NCBI GenBank assembly: GCA_002299885.1
Contig: DBOB01000021.1
Coordinates: forward strand, 1-64,000
Reading direction: 5' to 3'
Origin: Sediminibacterium sp. UBA657
GTDB taxonomy: Bacteria > Bacteroidota > Bacteroidia > Chitinophagales > Chitinophagaceae
DNA: 64,000 nt
A model generated the notes under the pieces. It was given only the letters and a program-made list of their open reading frames with translations, did not search any database and was not told where the DNA came from. Of this stretch, positions 32,815 to 41,230 are shown one piece after another; within the stretch, counting starts at the first letter, position 1; each line of letters opens with the position of its first letter. The position numbers were made by a program, and so were the translations under genes.

Positions 32815-34956
32815 ATGTTTTTTAATCCATTATATAAGAAGTTTACAATTATTGGTCTTTCAATCATACTTGTATTCATTAATGGCTCATATAATAATGA
32901 GGTTCATGCACAAAAGCTTAATTTAAAGCAAAAAATTGCGTCTATTAAGTGGCCTAGTATTTTACAAGGGAAAAGAATTTCATTAGACGATACTTTAAAG
33001 CAAGAACCCCAACCTAAAGTCAAAAAAACAAAGCTTCAGGCGCCAACTAAACAACCTAAAGTCAAAAAGATAAAGCCTGAACCTCAGCCAAAGGCTCAAA
33101 CTAAACCAAAGAAGCAACCAAAACCTAAACCGCAGGTTTCTCCTACTTCTAATCGAATTCAAATTAAGCTCCCTAAAATTGGTCCTTTGTTTAAAAAACA
33201 ATTAGATCAATTAAAAAATACAAAAAGAAAGGACACAAGTATTAGAATAGGTAAAGTGCCTTTAAAAAGATTGAAGCAAAACAAGATAGACCAACTATCT
33301 ACCAATATGATGGACATTGAAACACAAATTCAACAACTTCAAGCTCAAAAGGATTGGTTAGAAAAAAGAATCGATTTATTAGCTACTCCAGATTCTGTAA
33401 AAAAATTATTAAGAAAAGAAATCATAGACTATAAAACAGCATCTCAGGCCGAAATGCCCATTCCTGTTGGAAATTCAGATATTGATGAACTTGTTCGTAA
33501 TCTAGTTTTATTGGATAAGATACCTTCCACTACCAATCTTACTATTAGACCTTATTATACTGAGACAAAATTAAATTATCAAAGCTTGCTACAAACTATT
33601 GATAGCAGTATCGTATATGATCCATTGTTGTTTAAGAATAAATTTTTTACTCTAAAAAAATTGCCTCTACAAATTGGACAAAAATTGAATACAAATCAAC
33701 CTTATGGAGGCAATGATGGTGCAATGAGTTATTCAAAAGGGTACCAATTTCAAATAAGTGGCGGGGTTTATGCGCAGTTTAAAAATATTAAATTACTCTT
33801 AAGGCCAGAATATGTGCAAACTGCTTCTCAACAATATAAAACAAGTGCATCTTGGGGACAAGTGAATCCAGCCTATAAAAAATTCTTATTAGGCAATTCA
33901 TCTTTAAGGTTTGATTTAGGTAAATTGTCAATGGGTGTTTCTACACAAAACTTATGGTGGGGACCGGGTATCTATAATTCCTTATTAATGAGTAATAATG
34001 CACAAGGATTTTTTCATTACTCTATTAACAGCAATAGACCCATTAAAAACTTCTTAGGTACTTTTCAATTTCAAGTAATAAGCGCAACCCTTACTCAGGA
34101 TTCCTTACAAGGGTTTGAAAATAATGGTTTAAAAAGAAGAGTAATCAATAAGAGTGATCGCGTTCTAAGTTCATTAGCAGTGGACTATCAACCTAGTTTC
34201 TTAAAAAATATCTCCTTTGGTATAAATAGATCTTTACAGTCTTATAAGGATCGTTTACCAACTGATTTTGTACAAAAAAATATCCCAGTTTTAGGTGCCT
34301 TTTTTGGTAGTACTGATGTGGCAAGAGATACTTTTCCTCAGGATCAAACAGTTTCCATTTATACCAAATGGATGTTTCCTAAATCACATGCAGAACTCTA
34401 TTACCAATTTGCTTACAATGATGCCAAAGCCAATTGGCGTGATTTTTGGCTAGATATGTCCCACTCTACTGCGTATATTTTAGGGTTTAAAAAATTATTT
34501 ATTTTAAAGGAAGAAAAGTACTTGGATCTTGGCATGGAAGTAATGAAACTAGGACAAACCCCAAGTTATTTACATCGTAATGCTGGTAATTTTTATGAGC
34601 ACAGTCAAATTACAGAAGGCTATACCAACCAAAATCAAATTATGGGTGCAGGTTCAGGATTTGGTAATAATATGCAAACCATTCAATTGAGCATGAACAA
34701 AGGCTGGAATAAATTGGGTATTATATTCCATCATATCCAACAAAACCCAATGGCCCTAGTGAGTGGTGTAAACGATTTAGGACTTAGAAAAGTCAAGTGG
34801 GATGATTATGCCTATGGTATACAATCAAGATTTAAATACAAGAATATATTATTCAATGCCAATGTAGAATGGGTGAACTCTAAAAACTATTTATGGACTA
34901 AGGGGCAAAATCAAAATAATCTATACGCCAATTTTAATACTATCTTTTTATGGTAA
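32815..34956 (+). CDS. Wzi-like outer-membrane protein with a Lys/Pro-rich linker
   Basis: The 713-residue protein has a hydrophobic export signal (about 8-33, ending VHAQ) and a Lys/Pro/Gln-rich low-complexity region at residues 62-110. A coiled coil follows around 160-195 (IETQIQQLQAQKDWLEKRID), then a C-terminal barrel. The barrel has GVSTQNLWWGPGIYNSLLMS near residue 376, the signature of Wzi-type capsule-assembly proteins that hold polysaccharide at the cell surface. The linker may thread the peptidoglycan, and its basic charge could bind acidic glycan; both are guesses. Its stop overlaps the start of the next Wzi-like gene (ATGGTAA), suggesting translational coupling. Confidence 0.85.
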   Translation: MFFNPLYKKFTIIGLSIILVFINGSYNNEVHAQKLNLKQKIASIKWPSILQGKRISLDDTLKQEPQPKVKKTKLQAPTKQPKVKKIKPEPQPKAQTKPKKQPKPKPQVSPTSNRIQIKLPKIGPLFKKQLDQLKNTKRKDTSIRIGKVPLKRLKQNKIDQLSTNMMDIETQIQQLQAQKDWLEKRIDLLATPDSVKKLLRKEIIDYKTASQAEMPIPVGNSDIDELVRNLVLLDKIPSTTNLTIRPYYTETKLNYQSLLQTIDSSIVYDPLLFKNKFFTLKKLPLQIGQKLNTNQPYGGNDGAMSYSKGYQFQISGGVYAQFKNIKLLLRPEYVQTASQQYKTSASWGQVNPAYKKFLLGNSSLRFDLGKLSMGVSTQNLWWGPGIYNSLLMSNNAQGFFHYSINSNRPIKNFLGTFQFQVISATLTQDSLQGFENNGLKRRVINKSDRVLSSLAVDYQPSFLKNISFGINRSLQSYKDRLPTDFVQKNIPVLGAFFGSTDVARDTFPQDQTVSIYTKWMFPKSHAELYYQFAYNDAKANWRDFWLDMSHSTAYILGFKKLFILKEEKYLDLGMEVMKLGQTPSYLHRNAGNFYEHSQITEGYTNQNQIMGAGSGFGNNMQTIQLSMNKGWNKLGIIFHHIQQNPMALVSGVNDLGLRKVKWDDYAYGIQSRFKYKNILFNANVEWVNSKNYLWTKGQNQNNLYANFNTIFLW

Positions 34957-36620
34957 AAAAGTTATTTACCTTATTGATATTTTTTATCAGCTTACAAGCA
35001 GTTGGTCAAAATACCTATTTGGATGAAATTCAATTAATGGATTATTTCAGAAATAGACAGTTAATTGGTAACACTACAGATAGTTTATTGGTGAAGCAGC
35101 AATCTTTTATGATTCGTTCTACTTTCACTTTTCAAAATTTATTTTATACATCAAGTCACAAAGACAAAGGATTGCGCATTAAAAGTTTTTTATTTTCAGA
35201 TAATCGACTTAATAATAATAACCTGCCCATTAGTAGTAATGATGGCAACTTAATTCCTGCCAAAGGACTACAAGAAAGGGCTTCTATAGGCATACAATTA
35301 CAATGGCGTGCATTGGACATTAATATTCAGCCTGAATATTTACGTGCCGAAAACTTAAGACAGGAGGTTTTTAAAGGTAATCCGATTGATGGTAACTGGT
35401 GGGTTCGTTATTTTTACCATGTACAAAATAATATAGATGATTATAGGAAACTAGGTAATGATGCAGTAGATGAATTTAATTTTGGACAATCTAGGATTGG
35501 TCTAAAATATGATCAATTTGCTGTTGGTATCAGTAATGAAAATCTTTGGTTTGGACCAGGCAGAAAAAATAGCTTGGTCATGACCAACAATGCTTCGGGC
35601 TTTGCACATGCTTATTTACAAACAAACCAACCAATCAAAACAAAGATTGGCCATTTTGAGGCAAAGTTGATTTTGGGTATCTTACAGCCAACTAATTTTA
35701 CCCATCCCGATGATAGTATCATGAGAACAATTTGGGATGGCGCGATTGCACCAAAAATTAAGAACGATCGAAATTTACAAGCCGTAACTATTAATTGGAA
35801 TCCAAAGTGGATGCCTAATTTTTATATTGGATATGCATTTGCAAGCCAACAATATAAATCGGATAGTGCTTTAATTGATTATAAATTAGATTCAAAGAAT
35901 AACGATATGTCTTTTGGCTCCATTATGTTTAGGTATGTTTTACCAAAAGACCATGTAGAATTTTATGGTGAATTTGGACAACCTAATCAGGCGCCATGGC
36001 CAAGAAACTTTTTTTCTGACTCTGTTAAAACAGGATTTGTTTTTGGAGCGAGGAAGTTATTTATGAATAAAAAGAATAGCTCGTTTTTTGATTTATCAAT
36101 AGAAGTGACACAGCTAAAGTTGATGGATCCAAGACAAGTTTTTGTCGAAAATGCACCTTTTGGCCCACCAAAATTCACCAGTTGGTATACCAGTGCAAAT
36201 ATAAGACAGGGTTATACGCATAAAGGGCAATTAGTAGGTGCCTCTATTGGTCCAGGCTCAAATAGTCAATCAATCGCATTCAGTTGGAATAAAGGTTTTA
36301 ATAAAATTGGTTTATTCTTTGAGCGTTTAGTGCATAATAGCGATTTTTATCATTATGCTTATTTAACTGGTTTATTGGGTTATTCAAGAGCAGATGCTTA
36401 TTGGGTAGATTTAAATGGTGGTGTAGAAGTTCAATTTATGCCATATAAAAATATTTTGATCGCAGGAACTTATCAAAACACCAATGCCATGAATTACAGA
36501 TGGGTTAAAAACGTGAATGATATCAGTGTAGATAAATTTGCTGATCCGGGAATAGATTCAGATAAATACAATAGCCAATTTAATTTTTCTGTAAAATTCC
36601 TATTTAATGGACCTCGTTAA
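34950..36620 (+). CDS. Wzi-like outer-membrane protein (second of three)
   Basis: The 556-residue protein has a signal peptide (MVKKLFTLLIFFISLQAVGQ) and a barrel with GISNENLWFGPGRKNSLVM near residue 190, aligned with the GVSTQNLWWGPG block of its upstream neighbour. Later GQLVGASIGPGSNSQSIAFSWN repeats the neighbour's MGAGSGFGNNMQTIQLSMN region. The two therefore look like an ancient tandem duplication, this copy lacking the Lys/Pro linker. A role in surface attachment or outer-membrane handling of the polysaccharide is inferred. It overlaps both neighbours (7 and 14 bases), consistent with a coupled operon. Confidence 0.85.
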   Translation: MVKKLFTLLIFFISLQAVGQNTYLDEIQLMDYFRNRQLIGNTTDSLLVKQQSFMIRSTFTFQNLFYTSSHKDKGLRIKSFLFSDNRLNNNNLPISSNDGNLIPAKGLQERASIGIQLQWRALDINIQPEYLRAENLRQEVFKGNPIDGNWWVRYFYHVQNNIDDYRKLGNDAVDEFNFGQSRIGLKYDQFAVGISNENLWFGPGRKNSLVMTNNASGFAHAYLQTNQPIKTKIGHFEAKLILGILQPTNFTHPDDSIMRTIWDGAIAPKIKNDRNLQAVTINWNPKWMPNFYIGYAFASQQYKSDSALIDYKLDSKNNDMSFGSIMFRYVLPKDHVEFYGEFGQPNQAPWPRNFFSDSVKTGFVFGARKLFMNKKNSSFFDLSIEVTQLKLMDPRQVFVENAPFGPPKFTSWYTSANIRQGYTHKGQLVGASIGPGSNSQSIAFSWNKGFNKIGLFFERLVHNSDFYHYAYLTGLLGYSRADAYWVDLNGGVEVQFMPYKNILIAGTYQNTNAMNYRWVKNVNDISVDKFADPGIDSDKYNSQFNFSVKFLFNGPR

Positions 36621-37878
36621 AAATTTATATCTAAGGGCCTATTTATTGGTAATGACCTTGTATGTATTTTTAAATAAAGGTATTGCCTATACTTATTTGG
36701 TTGAAGCATTATGGTTATTTGGCATTTTACTTTTATTGATGCATCGAAAAAAAGTAGAACTCATCTGGAACAAAACAACCAAACTCATTTTATTTTTTAT
36801 AGCCATTAGTTTTATCTACATTCTAAGAGGAGTTACTAAGTATGATATTATTGATCTTATAAGAGATTCTTTTATTTTTCAGTATGGGTGGTTTGTTTTC
36901 ATTCTTTTTTTATTCAAAGAAAAATTAGAGATCATATGGGAAACACTTTTTTTTATCTATAAATGGTTTCCGTTTGTTGCTTTGTTAAATTTTATATTAC
37001 AGTATTTTGTACCCTTTTTTGAAACTGTTGCGCCTTTTGGAGGCATTCCTATTTTATTGTATAAAAATGGGGATATGGGGGTCCAATTATTAATTAGTAC
37101 TTTATTGTTACTATATACTTTTGAAAACAAGACTTTAAAATGGCGCGTACTATTAAGTTTAGTGATTGCCTTAGACTTTTTGATTCTAGCTTCTTATAGC
37201 CGTTCAGGCATCGTTGCTTTTTTAGCCAGTATGCTTTGTTTTATTTACTTTAATAAGGATATACAATTGCAATCTAGAGTTAGATTGCTACTTAAATATT
37301 TACCTATTATTTTGTTAATCGTTACACCAATTTATATCAACATTAAAGTAGCCGAAAATTTCCAAGGAAGGGCGGTTGGTTTGGAGCAAATTAAGAATAA
37401 TTTTAGTTCTATTGTTGGTGGCACCACAGATGCGACTTCCGAAAATAATGTGGTATGGCGCTTGGTATGGTGGGCTAAAATAATTGACTACAGCCTTAGT
37501 TCTCCTAATTTCTTTATTGGCAAAGGGCTTGGCATGAACTTGGCTACCGATGATGATATCATCACATTAGATGATAGTTTAAGGTCTCCCCATAATTTTC
37601 ATCTAAATATCATGTCCAGGTTTGGAGTATTGATATTTATGATTTGGACGTATTTTTTAATTCAACTCTTAAAACCTTTATTTAAAAAGCAATTACAAGG
37701 GAAGCGTTTATTAATAGGCTGTATTTTGTTGGCCTTTTTATTAAATGCAAGTTTTGATGTTTTTTTAGAAGGCCCGATGGGTGCATTTCCATTTTGGACA
37801 TGGATGGGACTCTATTTACTTGCAGAGGACCAAGAATATTTAGTTGAGCCCGTAACTAAAACCAATTTGAACAATTGA
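36607..37878 (+). CDS. O-antigen polymerase/ligase-like membrane protein (Wzy type)
   Basis: The 423-residue protein has roughly ten transmembrane helices and the periplasmic loop motif SPHNFHLNIMSRFGVL (near residue 326) seen in the O-antigen ligase (Wzy_C) superfamily. It likely polymerises repeat units or ligates glycan in the inner membrane; family members of both kinds look alike, so the choice is open. In a locus with Wzx and Wzz proteins, polymerase is the better guess. It starts inside the end of the Wzi-like gene and its last 39 bases overlap the convergent minus-strand Wzi-like gene. Confidence 0.85.
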   Translation: MDLVKNLYLRAYLLVMTLYVFLNKGIAYTYLVEALWLFGILLLLMHRKKVELIWNKTTKLILFFIAISFIYILRGVTKYDIIDLIRDSFIFQYGWFVFILFLFKEKLEIIWETLFFIYKWFPFVALLNFILQYFVPFFETVAPFGGIPILLYKNGDMGVQLLISTLLLLYTFENKTLKWRVLLSLVIALDFLILASYSRSGIVAFLASMLCFIYFNKDIQLQSRVRLLLKYLPIILLIVTPIYINIKVAENFQGRAVGLEQIKNNFSSIVGGTTDATSENNVVWRLVWWAKIIDYSLSSPNFFIGKGLGMNLATDDDIITLDDSLRSPHNFHLNIMSRFGVLIFMIWTYFLIQLLKPLFKKQLQGKRLLIGCILLAFLLNASFDVFLEGPMGAFPFWTWMGLYLLAEDQEYLVEPVTKTNLNN

Positions 37879-39516
37879 TTCTCTGTTTCTGATGCCTTTC
37901 CCTCTTGTATTTTTATCGTCTATGTATTCAAAGCTTGTTCTAAGGTAGAGGTTATTCATCCACTCATAGCTTGCTTGAAAAAAGAAATCAGTTCTGGTTT
38001 GTTCATAATCGGATAAAAATTTTGGTTGCGGTTCGGCATTGTATTGATCATACACCGAGCCTTCTCCACCTTTATTCATAAATTGAATTCTAGTGTAAAA
38101 CTTTAGTTTTGGCAGGTAGTTATACCTAGCAAAAATCATTTTTCTGTGAAAATTACTACCCATCCAATCACCTAAGGGATAGTTAAACTGAGCATAGGTT
38201 TGTGCAGGAATTAAATTATTGTATACAAAAGGGTTCACTCTAGTATATTCTGCACCTAGTGTGAGATAGGGCGTAAAGTAATCAGTCACCGAAGCGCCCA
38301 AGGTATAGCCTAATTGGTTTCTGCTTTTAGCTTTATTGAATATTGACGCTAACCTAATTTCATCAATGAACAAAGAACCATATAAATGGGTATTCTTAAT
38401 TTGATTCCTAGAACTTAATTGTAAAAAATATTGTCCATTAGAACCTGCATTAATTAAGTAATTACTCTTATTGTTGTCATAAATCTTGAACAAATTAATG
38501 GGAATTAAAAATCCCGGGTCTAATTGATCACTGTAAATAATACTTTCTCCTATCGCTAAGTCTAACCCTTTTTTAATGTTAAATTGTAGGGTATGGCTAG
38601 CTATGAATTTTTGTCTATTGATAATGCGAATGTCGCCGCTTACACCACCATTATAGGTAGGATAAGTTTTAGTCGAATCAACAATTTCTGAATTGAGCCA
38701 TCCATGGAAATAGTTAAAACGTAACCACTTAATAGGATTATAATCGAATCTAATTAAAGGAAAACTTGGTGCACGGTCCGATAAAACAATACGACCGTTT
38801 TCGCCATAGCCCCAAACAATTTGGTCCTTACCAAAACTTATAGATCCATTTTTGAAACTATAACTTATGGTAGCACGTATATCGGAATGATTGATTTTTC
38901 TATCATCATTCAATCCAACTAAAATAATACCTGTTTTTGGCTCCTGCCTTCTAAAATCTAATTTATTCACTGTATAAAAATCACGAACAGTTCCTAGTTC
39001 TGTCACATCTCTGTAAATTATTTGGTAGCCCCATTTTTTTCCAACCTTACCCCAAAGGTTCAATCCATTACTAACCTGTGTGATGTTTTGACCGCCACCT
39101 ACAATAAAATTTGCACTCACATTCGGGTCTAGGTTCAGTGAAAAATCTTTCGTATGAATAAAAAACATTCTTGGGCGCTGGTGCGCATCTTTAACAAAAA
39201 ACCCAATTTCGTTTTTGATCAATGAGTCAGCAATTAAATCCTGATTGTATTCTTGAAGATAAAAATCTAATTCTTTTAGCTCAATACTAGTTAAGCTTGT
39301 TCTTTGTTGTGATAACTGAAATAATGCATTTGCAATTCTAGTTCTTTCAATTGGCTGAATAATATCATTGAACTGAATGAATCCTTTTTGCGCCATCCTA
39401 GCAAGGTAAGCATGGGCTTCCACATTTTTATTTTCCCAAATAGTTTGCGAATAAGTATGCTTTGCAAAAAAGCTTAACACAAGCAAAAAAAGGACGAGTC
39501 GTATTTTATGTTTCAT
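37840..39516 (-). CDS. Capsule-assembly Wzi-family outer-membrane protein (third copy)
   Basis: The 558-residue protein has a signal peptide (MKHKIRLVLFLLVLSFFAKHTYSQ) and an N-terminal helical region with NVEAHAYLARMAQKGFIQFND and a run of short helices. A barrel follows with SFGKDQIVWGYGENGRIVLS near residue 225 and WLRFNYFHGWLNSEIVDS. This architecture is the commonest Bacteroidota Wzi-like form and differs from the two plus-strand copies. It is co-transcribed with the phosphoglycosyltransferase gene upstream: the two share one base in a TAATG junction. Its 3' end overlaps the convergent polymerase-like gene. Confidence 0.86.
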   Translation of the reverse strand: MKHKIRLVLFLLVLSFFAKHTYSQTIWENKNVEAHAYLARMAQKGFIQFNDIIQPIERTRIANALFQLSQQRTSLTSIELKELDFYLQEYNQDLIADSLIKNEIGFFVKDAHQRPRMFFIHTKDFSLNLDPNVSANFIVGGGQNITQVSNGLNLWGKVGKKWGYQIIYRDVTELGTVRDFYTVNKLDFRRQEPKTGIILVGLNDDRKINHSDIRATISYSFKNGSISFGKDQIVWGYGENGRIVLSDRAPSFPLIRFDYNPIKWLRFNYFHGWLNSEIVDSTKTYPTYNGGVSGDIRIINRQKFIASHTLQFNIKKGLDLAIGESIIYSDQLDPGFLIPINLFKIYDNNKSNYLINAGSNGQYFLQLSSRNQIKNTHLYGSLFIDEIRLASIFNKAKSRNQLGYTLGASVTDYFTPYLTLGAEYTRVNPFVYNNLIPAQTYAQFNYPLGDWMGSNFHRKMIFARYNYLPKLKFYTRIQFMNKGGEGSVYDQYNAEPQPKFLSDYEQTRTDFFFQASYEWMNNLYLRTSFEYIDDKNTRGKGIRNRESIVQIGFSYGLN

Positions 39517-40910
39517 TAGTAAGCATTTTGATCGCCTCTAAATATATTGACAATAGTTTGAATGATGATCTGTAAATCTAACCAAAAACTCCATCTATGA
39601 ATATAGTATAAATCAAAATTCACGCGACGTTGCATTTCTTGCGTTGTTTTGGTCTCACCTCTGCAGCCATTCACCTGTGCTAATCCCGTAATACCAGGCA
39701 ATACCTGGTGACGTAACATATAGTTGTCAACAGTTTGCATTGATTCTAAATTCAATGGTGTTGGATGAGGACGTGGTCCTACCACTGACATATTGCCAAT
39801 TAATACATTCCAAAACTGAGGCAATTCGTCTAAGTTGGTTTGTCTTAATAATTTTCCAATCAATGTAATTCTTGGGTCGTTCTTAAATGCCTGATTGTAA
39901 TGGCCTCCTTCATCTATATCAGAACTTTCTTTAACCATTGACCTAAATTTAAAACAAGTTATTTTTTGGTTGTTCAATCCCCAGCGTTCTTGTTTAAAAA
40001 TAATCGGCCCCTTACTTGTTAATTTAATAATGATAGCTATGATTGGTAAAATAAATATACCAATGGTTAAAAAGAAGACAGAAGCAAATACAATATCAAA
40101 AATTCTTTTCACTAATTTATTTTCTGCTTTATCTAAAGGCAGAGAACCAATATTCACTACTGGCAATTGACCAATATTTTGAATAAAAACACTAGAGGTG
40201 GTGAAGTCTGTTAAATCGGGTAACATCCTAACGCGCACATTGTTGTTGTCACAAATGCGAATACAGTCTTGAATTTGTTTGGATTCTTTATTTGACAACG
40301 CTATAAAGACTTCGTTGATTTTTTTGGAACTAAGTACTTGATTCAATTGATCGAGTTGACCAAAATAGGTCACATCGTTTTGAATAGATGGTTGATCTGC
40401 GATATAGCCGGCACATTGATACCCATAGTAATAGTATTTATGGACGGTCTCAATAAAGTTGGCTGCCACTTGGTTGTTGCCTATTAACAATACTTGGTCA
40501 AAATAAGCGCCATGGTATAGGGCGGAGTGAATTTTTTTTCTTAGTGCATATTTGGTTGCTATGGCTAAAAAAGAGCAAACACTCACAAAAACAATGATAA
40601 ATGGAGAGGAATATTTATGGTTTAGGCTAAGAAAAAATAACATTGAGCTGAGCGAAACAGCAAAAACGATGGTATGATAGAGGATAAAAACAATCTCCTC
40701 CGAGAATTTATTAGACCTTCTGTCCGAATAAAGCTTTGAAAAAAGTGACATAGACCACCATAAACCAATGGCCACAATGTAAAAAATTGGGCTTATCACA
40801 GGAACAACGCCCTTGTTAAATGCATAAGCCGTCAGAAAATAGCTTACAAACACCACCAGGGCGTCTAGGCTATACCTAATATTTTTAAAAAATAGGCTTG
40901 GTTTCTGCAT
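39516..40910 (-). CDS. Initiating polyprenyl-phosphate glycosylphosphotransferase (WcaJ-like)
   Basis: The 464-residue enzyme has four N-terminal membrane helices, a CoA-binding-like central domain (VLLIGNNQVAANFIETVHKY), a further helix (IFDIVFASVFFLTIGIFILP) and the C-terminal bacterial sugar transferase domain. The domain shows FKQERWGLNNQKITCFKFRSM, TNLDELPQFWNVLIGNMSVVGPRPHP and ITGLAQVNGCRGET. It should load the first sugar-1-phosphate onto undecaprenyl phosphate. The layout matches undecaprenyl-phosphate glucose phosphotransferases, but the sugar is not proven. Transcription runs from the 320-base divergent region shared with the Wza-like gene. Confidence 0.93.
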   Translation of the reverse strand: MQKPSLFFKNIRYSLDALVVFVSYFLTAYAFNKGVVPVISPIFYIVAIGLWWSMSLFSKLYSDRRSNKFSEEIVFILYHTIVFAVSLSSMLFFLSLNHKYSSPFIIVFVSVCSFLAIATKYALRKKIHSALYHGAYFDQVLLIGNNQVAANFIETVHKYYYYGYQCAGYIADQPSIQNDVTYFGQLDQLNQVLSSKKINEVFIALSNKESKQIQDCIRICDNNNVRVRMLPDLTDFTTSSVFIQNIGQLPVVNIGSLPLDKAENKLVKRIFDIVFASVFFLTIGIFILPIIAIIIKLTSKGPIIFKQERWGLNNQKITCFKFRSMVKESSDIDEGGHYNQAFKNDPRITLIGKLLRQTNLDELPQFWNVLIGNMSVVGPRPHPTPLNLESMQTVDNYMLRHQVLPGITGLAQVNGCRGETKTTQEMQRRVNFDLYYIHRWSFWLDLQIIIQTIVNIFRGDQNAY

Positions 40911-40951
40911 GCAGTTGGTTAATGAAATTTATTTGTTGGTGGGGGGATAAA

Positions 40952-40959
40952 CAAAGCTA
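40952..40959 (-). promoter_or_regulatory. -7 box for the WcaJ-like/Wzi-like unit
   Basis: The minus strand reads TAGCTTTG, a perfect TAnnTTTG, 42 bases before the ATG at 40910. A TTG lies 24 bases further upstream, which is longer than the usual 18-20, so the -33 element is doubtful. Confidence 0.42.
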
Positions 40960-40978
40960 AATAAAAAGCGTTAAAACC

Positions 40979-41063
40979 TCGTTCAAAATTTTTGATAAAT
41001 GGGTGAAAATTAGTTCATTATTAAGTTTGAGAATTCGTTATAATACGTATCTTCGTTCAAAAT
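40979..41063 (+). repeat. Direct repeat TCGTTCAAAAT (two copies)
   Basis: The 11-mer TCGTTCAAAAT occurs at 40979-40989 and again at 41053-41063, 74 bases apart, both in the divergent regulatory region of the polysaccharide genes. It might be a regulator site, but two copies in AT-rich DNA could be chance. Confidence 0.35.
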
Positions 41064-41147
41064 CCCCCAAAATTTTAAGGCTAAATTACAGTCAAAAATA
41101 AACCGCAGATTACCAGTAATTTTACACGTAATTTGAACTCTTATTTT

Positions 41148-41155
41148 TATCTTTG
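41148..41155 (+). promoter_or_regulatory. -7 box for the Wza-like export gene
   Basis: TATCTTTG is a perfect TAnnTTTG. The predicted transcript would have a leader of about 70 bases before the ATG at 41231, longer than for other genes in this window. No TTG lies at the right distance upstream, so the promoter may need an activator. Confidence 0.45.
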
Positions 41156-41230
41156 TAACAATTTAACATCTTAAGTCTATACTGTGACTTAGAATGGCCA
41201 TGCCATATTAAAAATCCAAAAATTCAAGAT

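Larger units (their letters stand above)
40911..41230. other. 320-base divergent intergenic region
   Basis: No gene is seen here. The region separates two divergent operons of the polysaccharide locus and is AT-rich. It holds one -7 box on each strand (TAGCTTTG at 40952-40959 minus, TATCTTTG at 41148-41155 plus), a G7-type stretch near 40940 and a directly repeated 11-mer. No convincing hairpin terminator or RNA gene was found. Confidence 0.7.
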
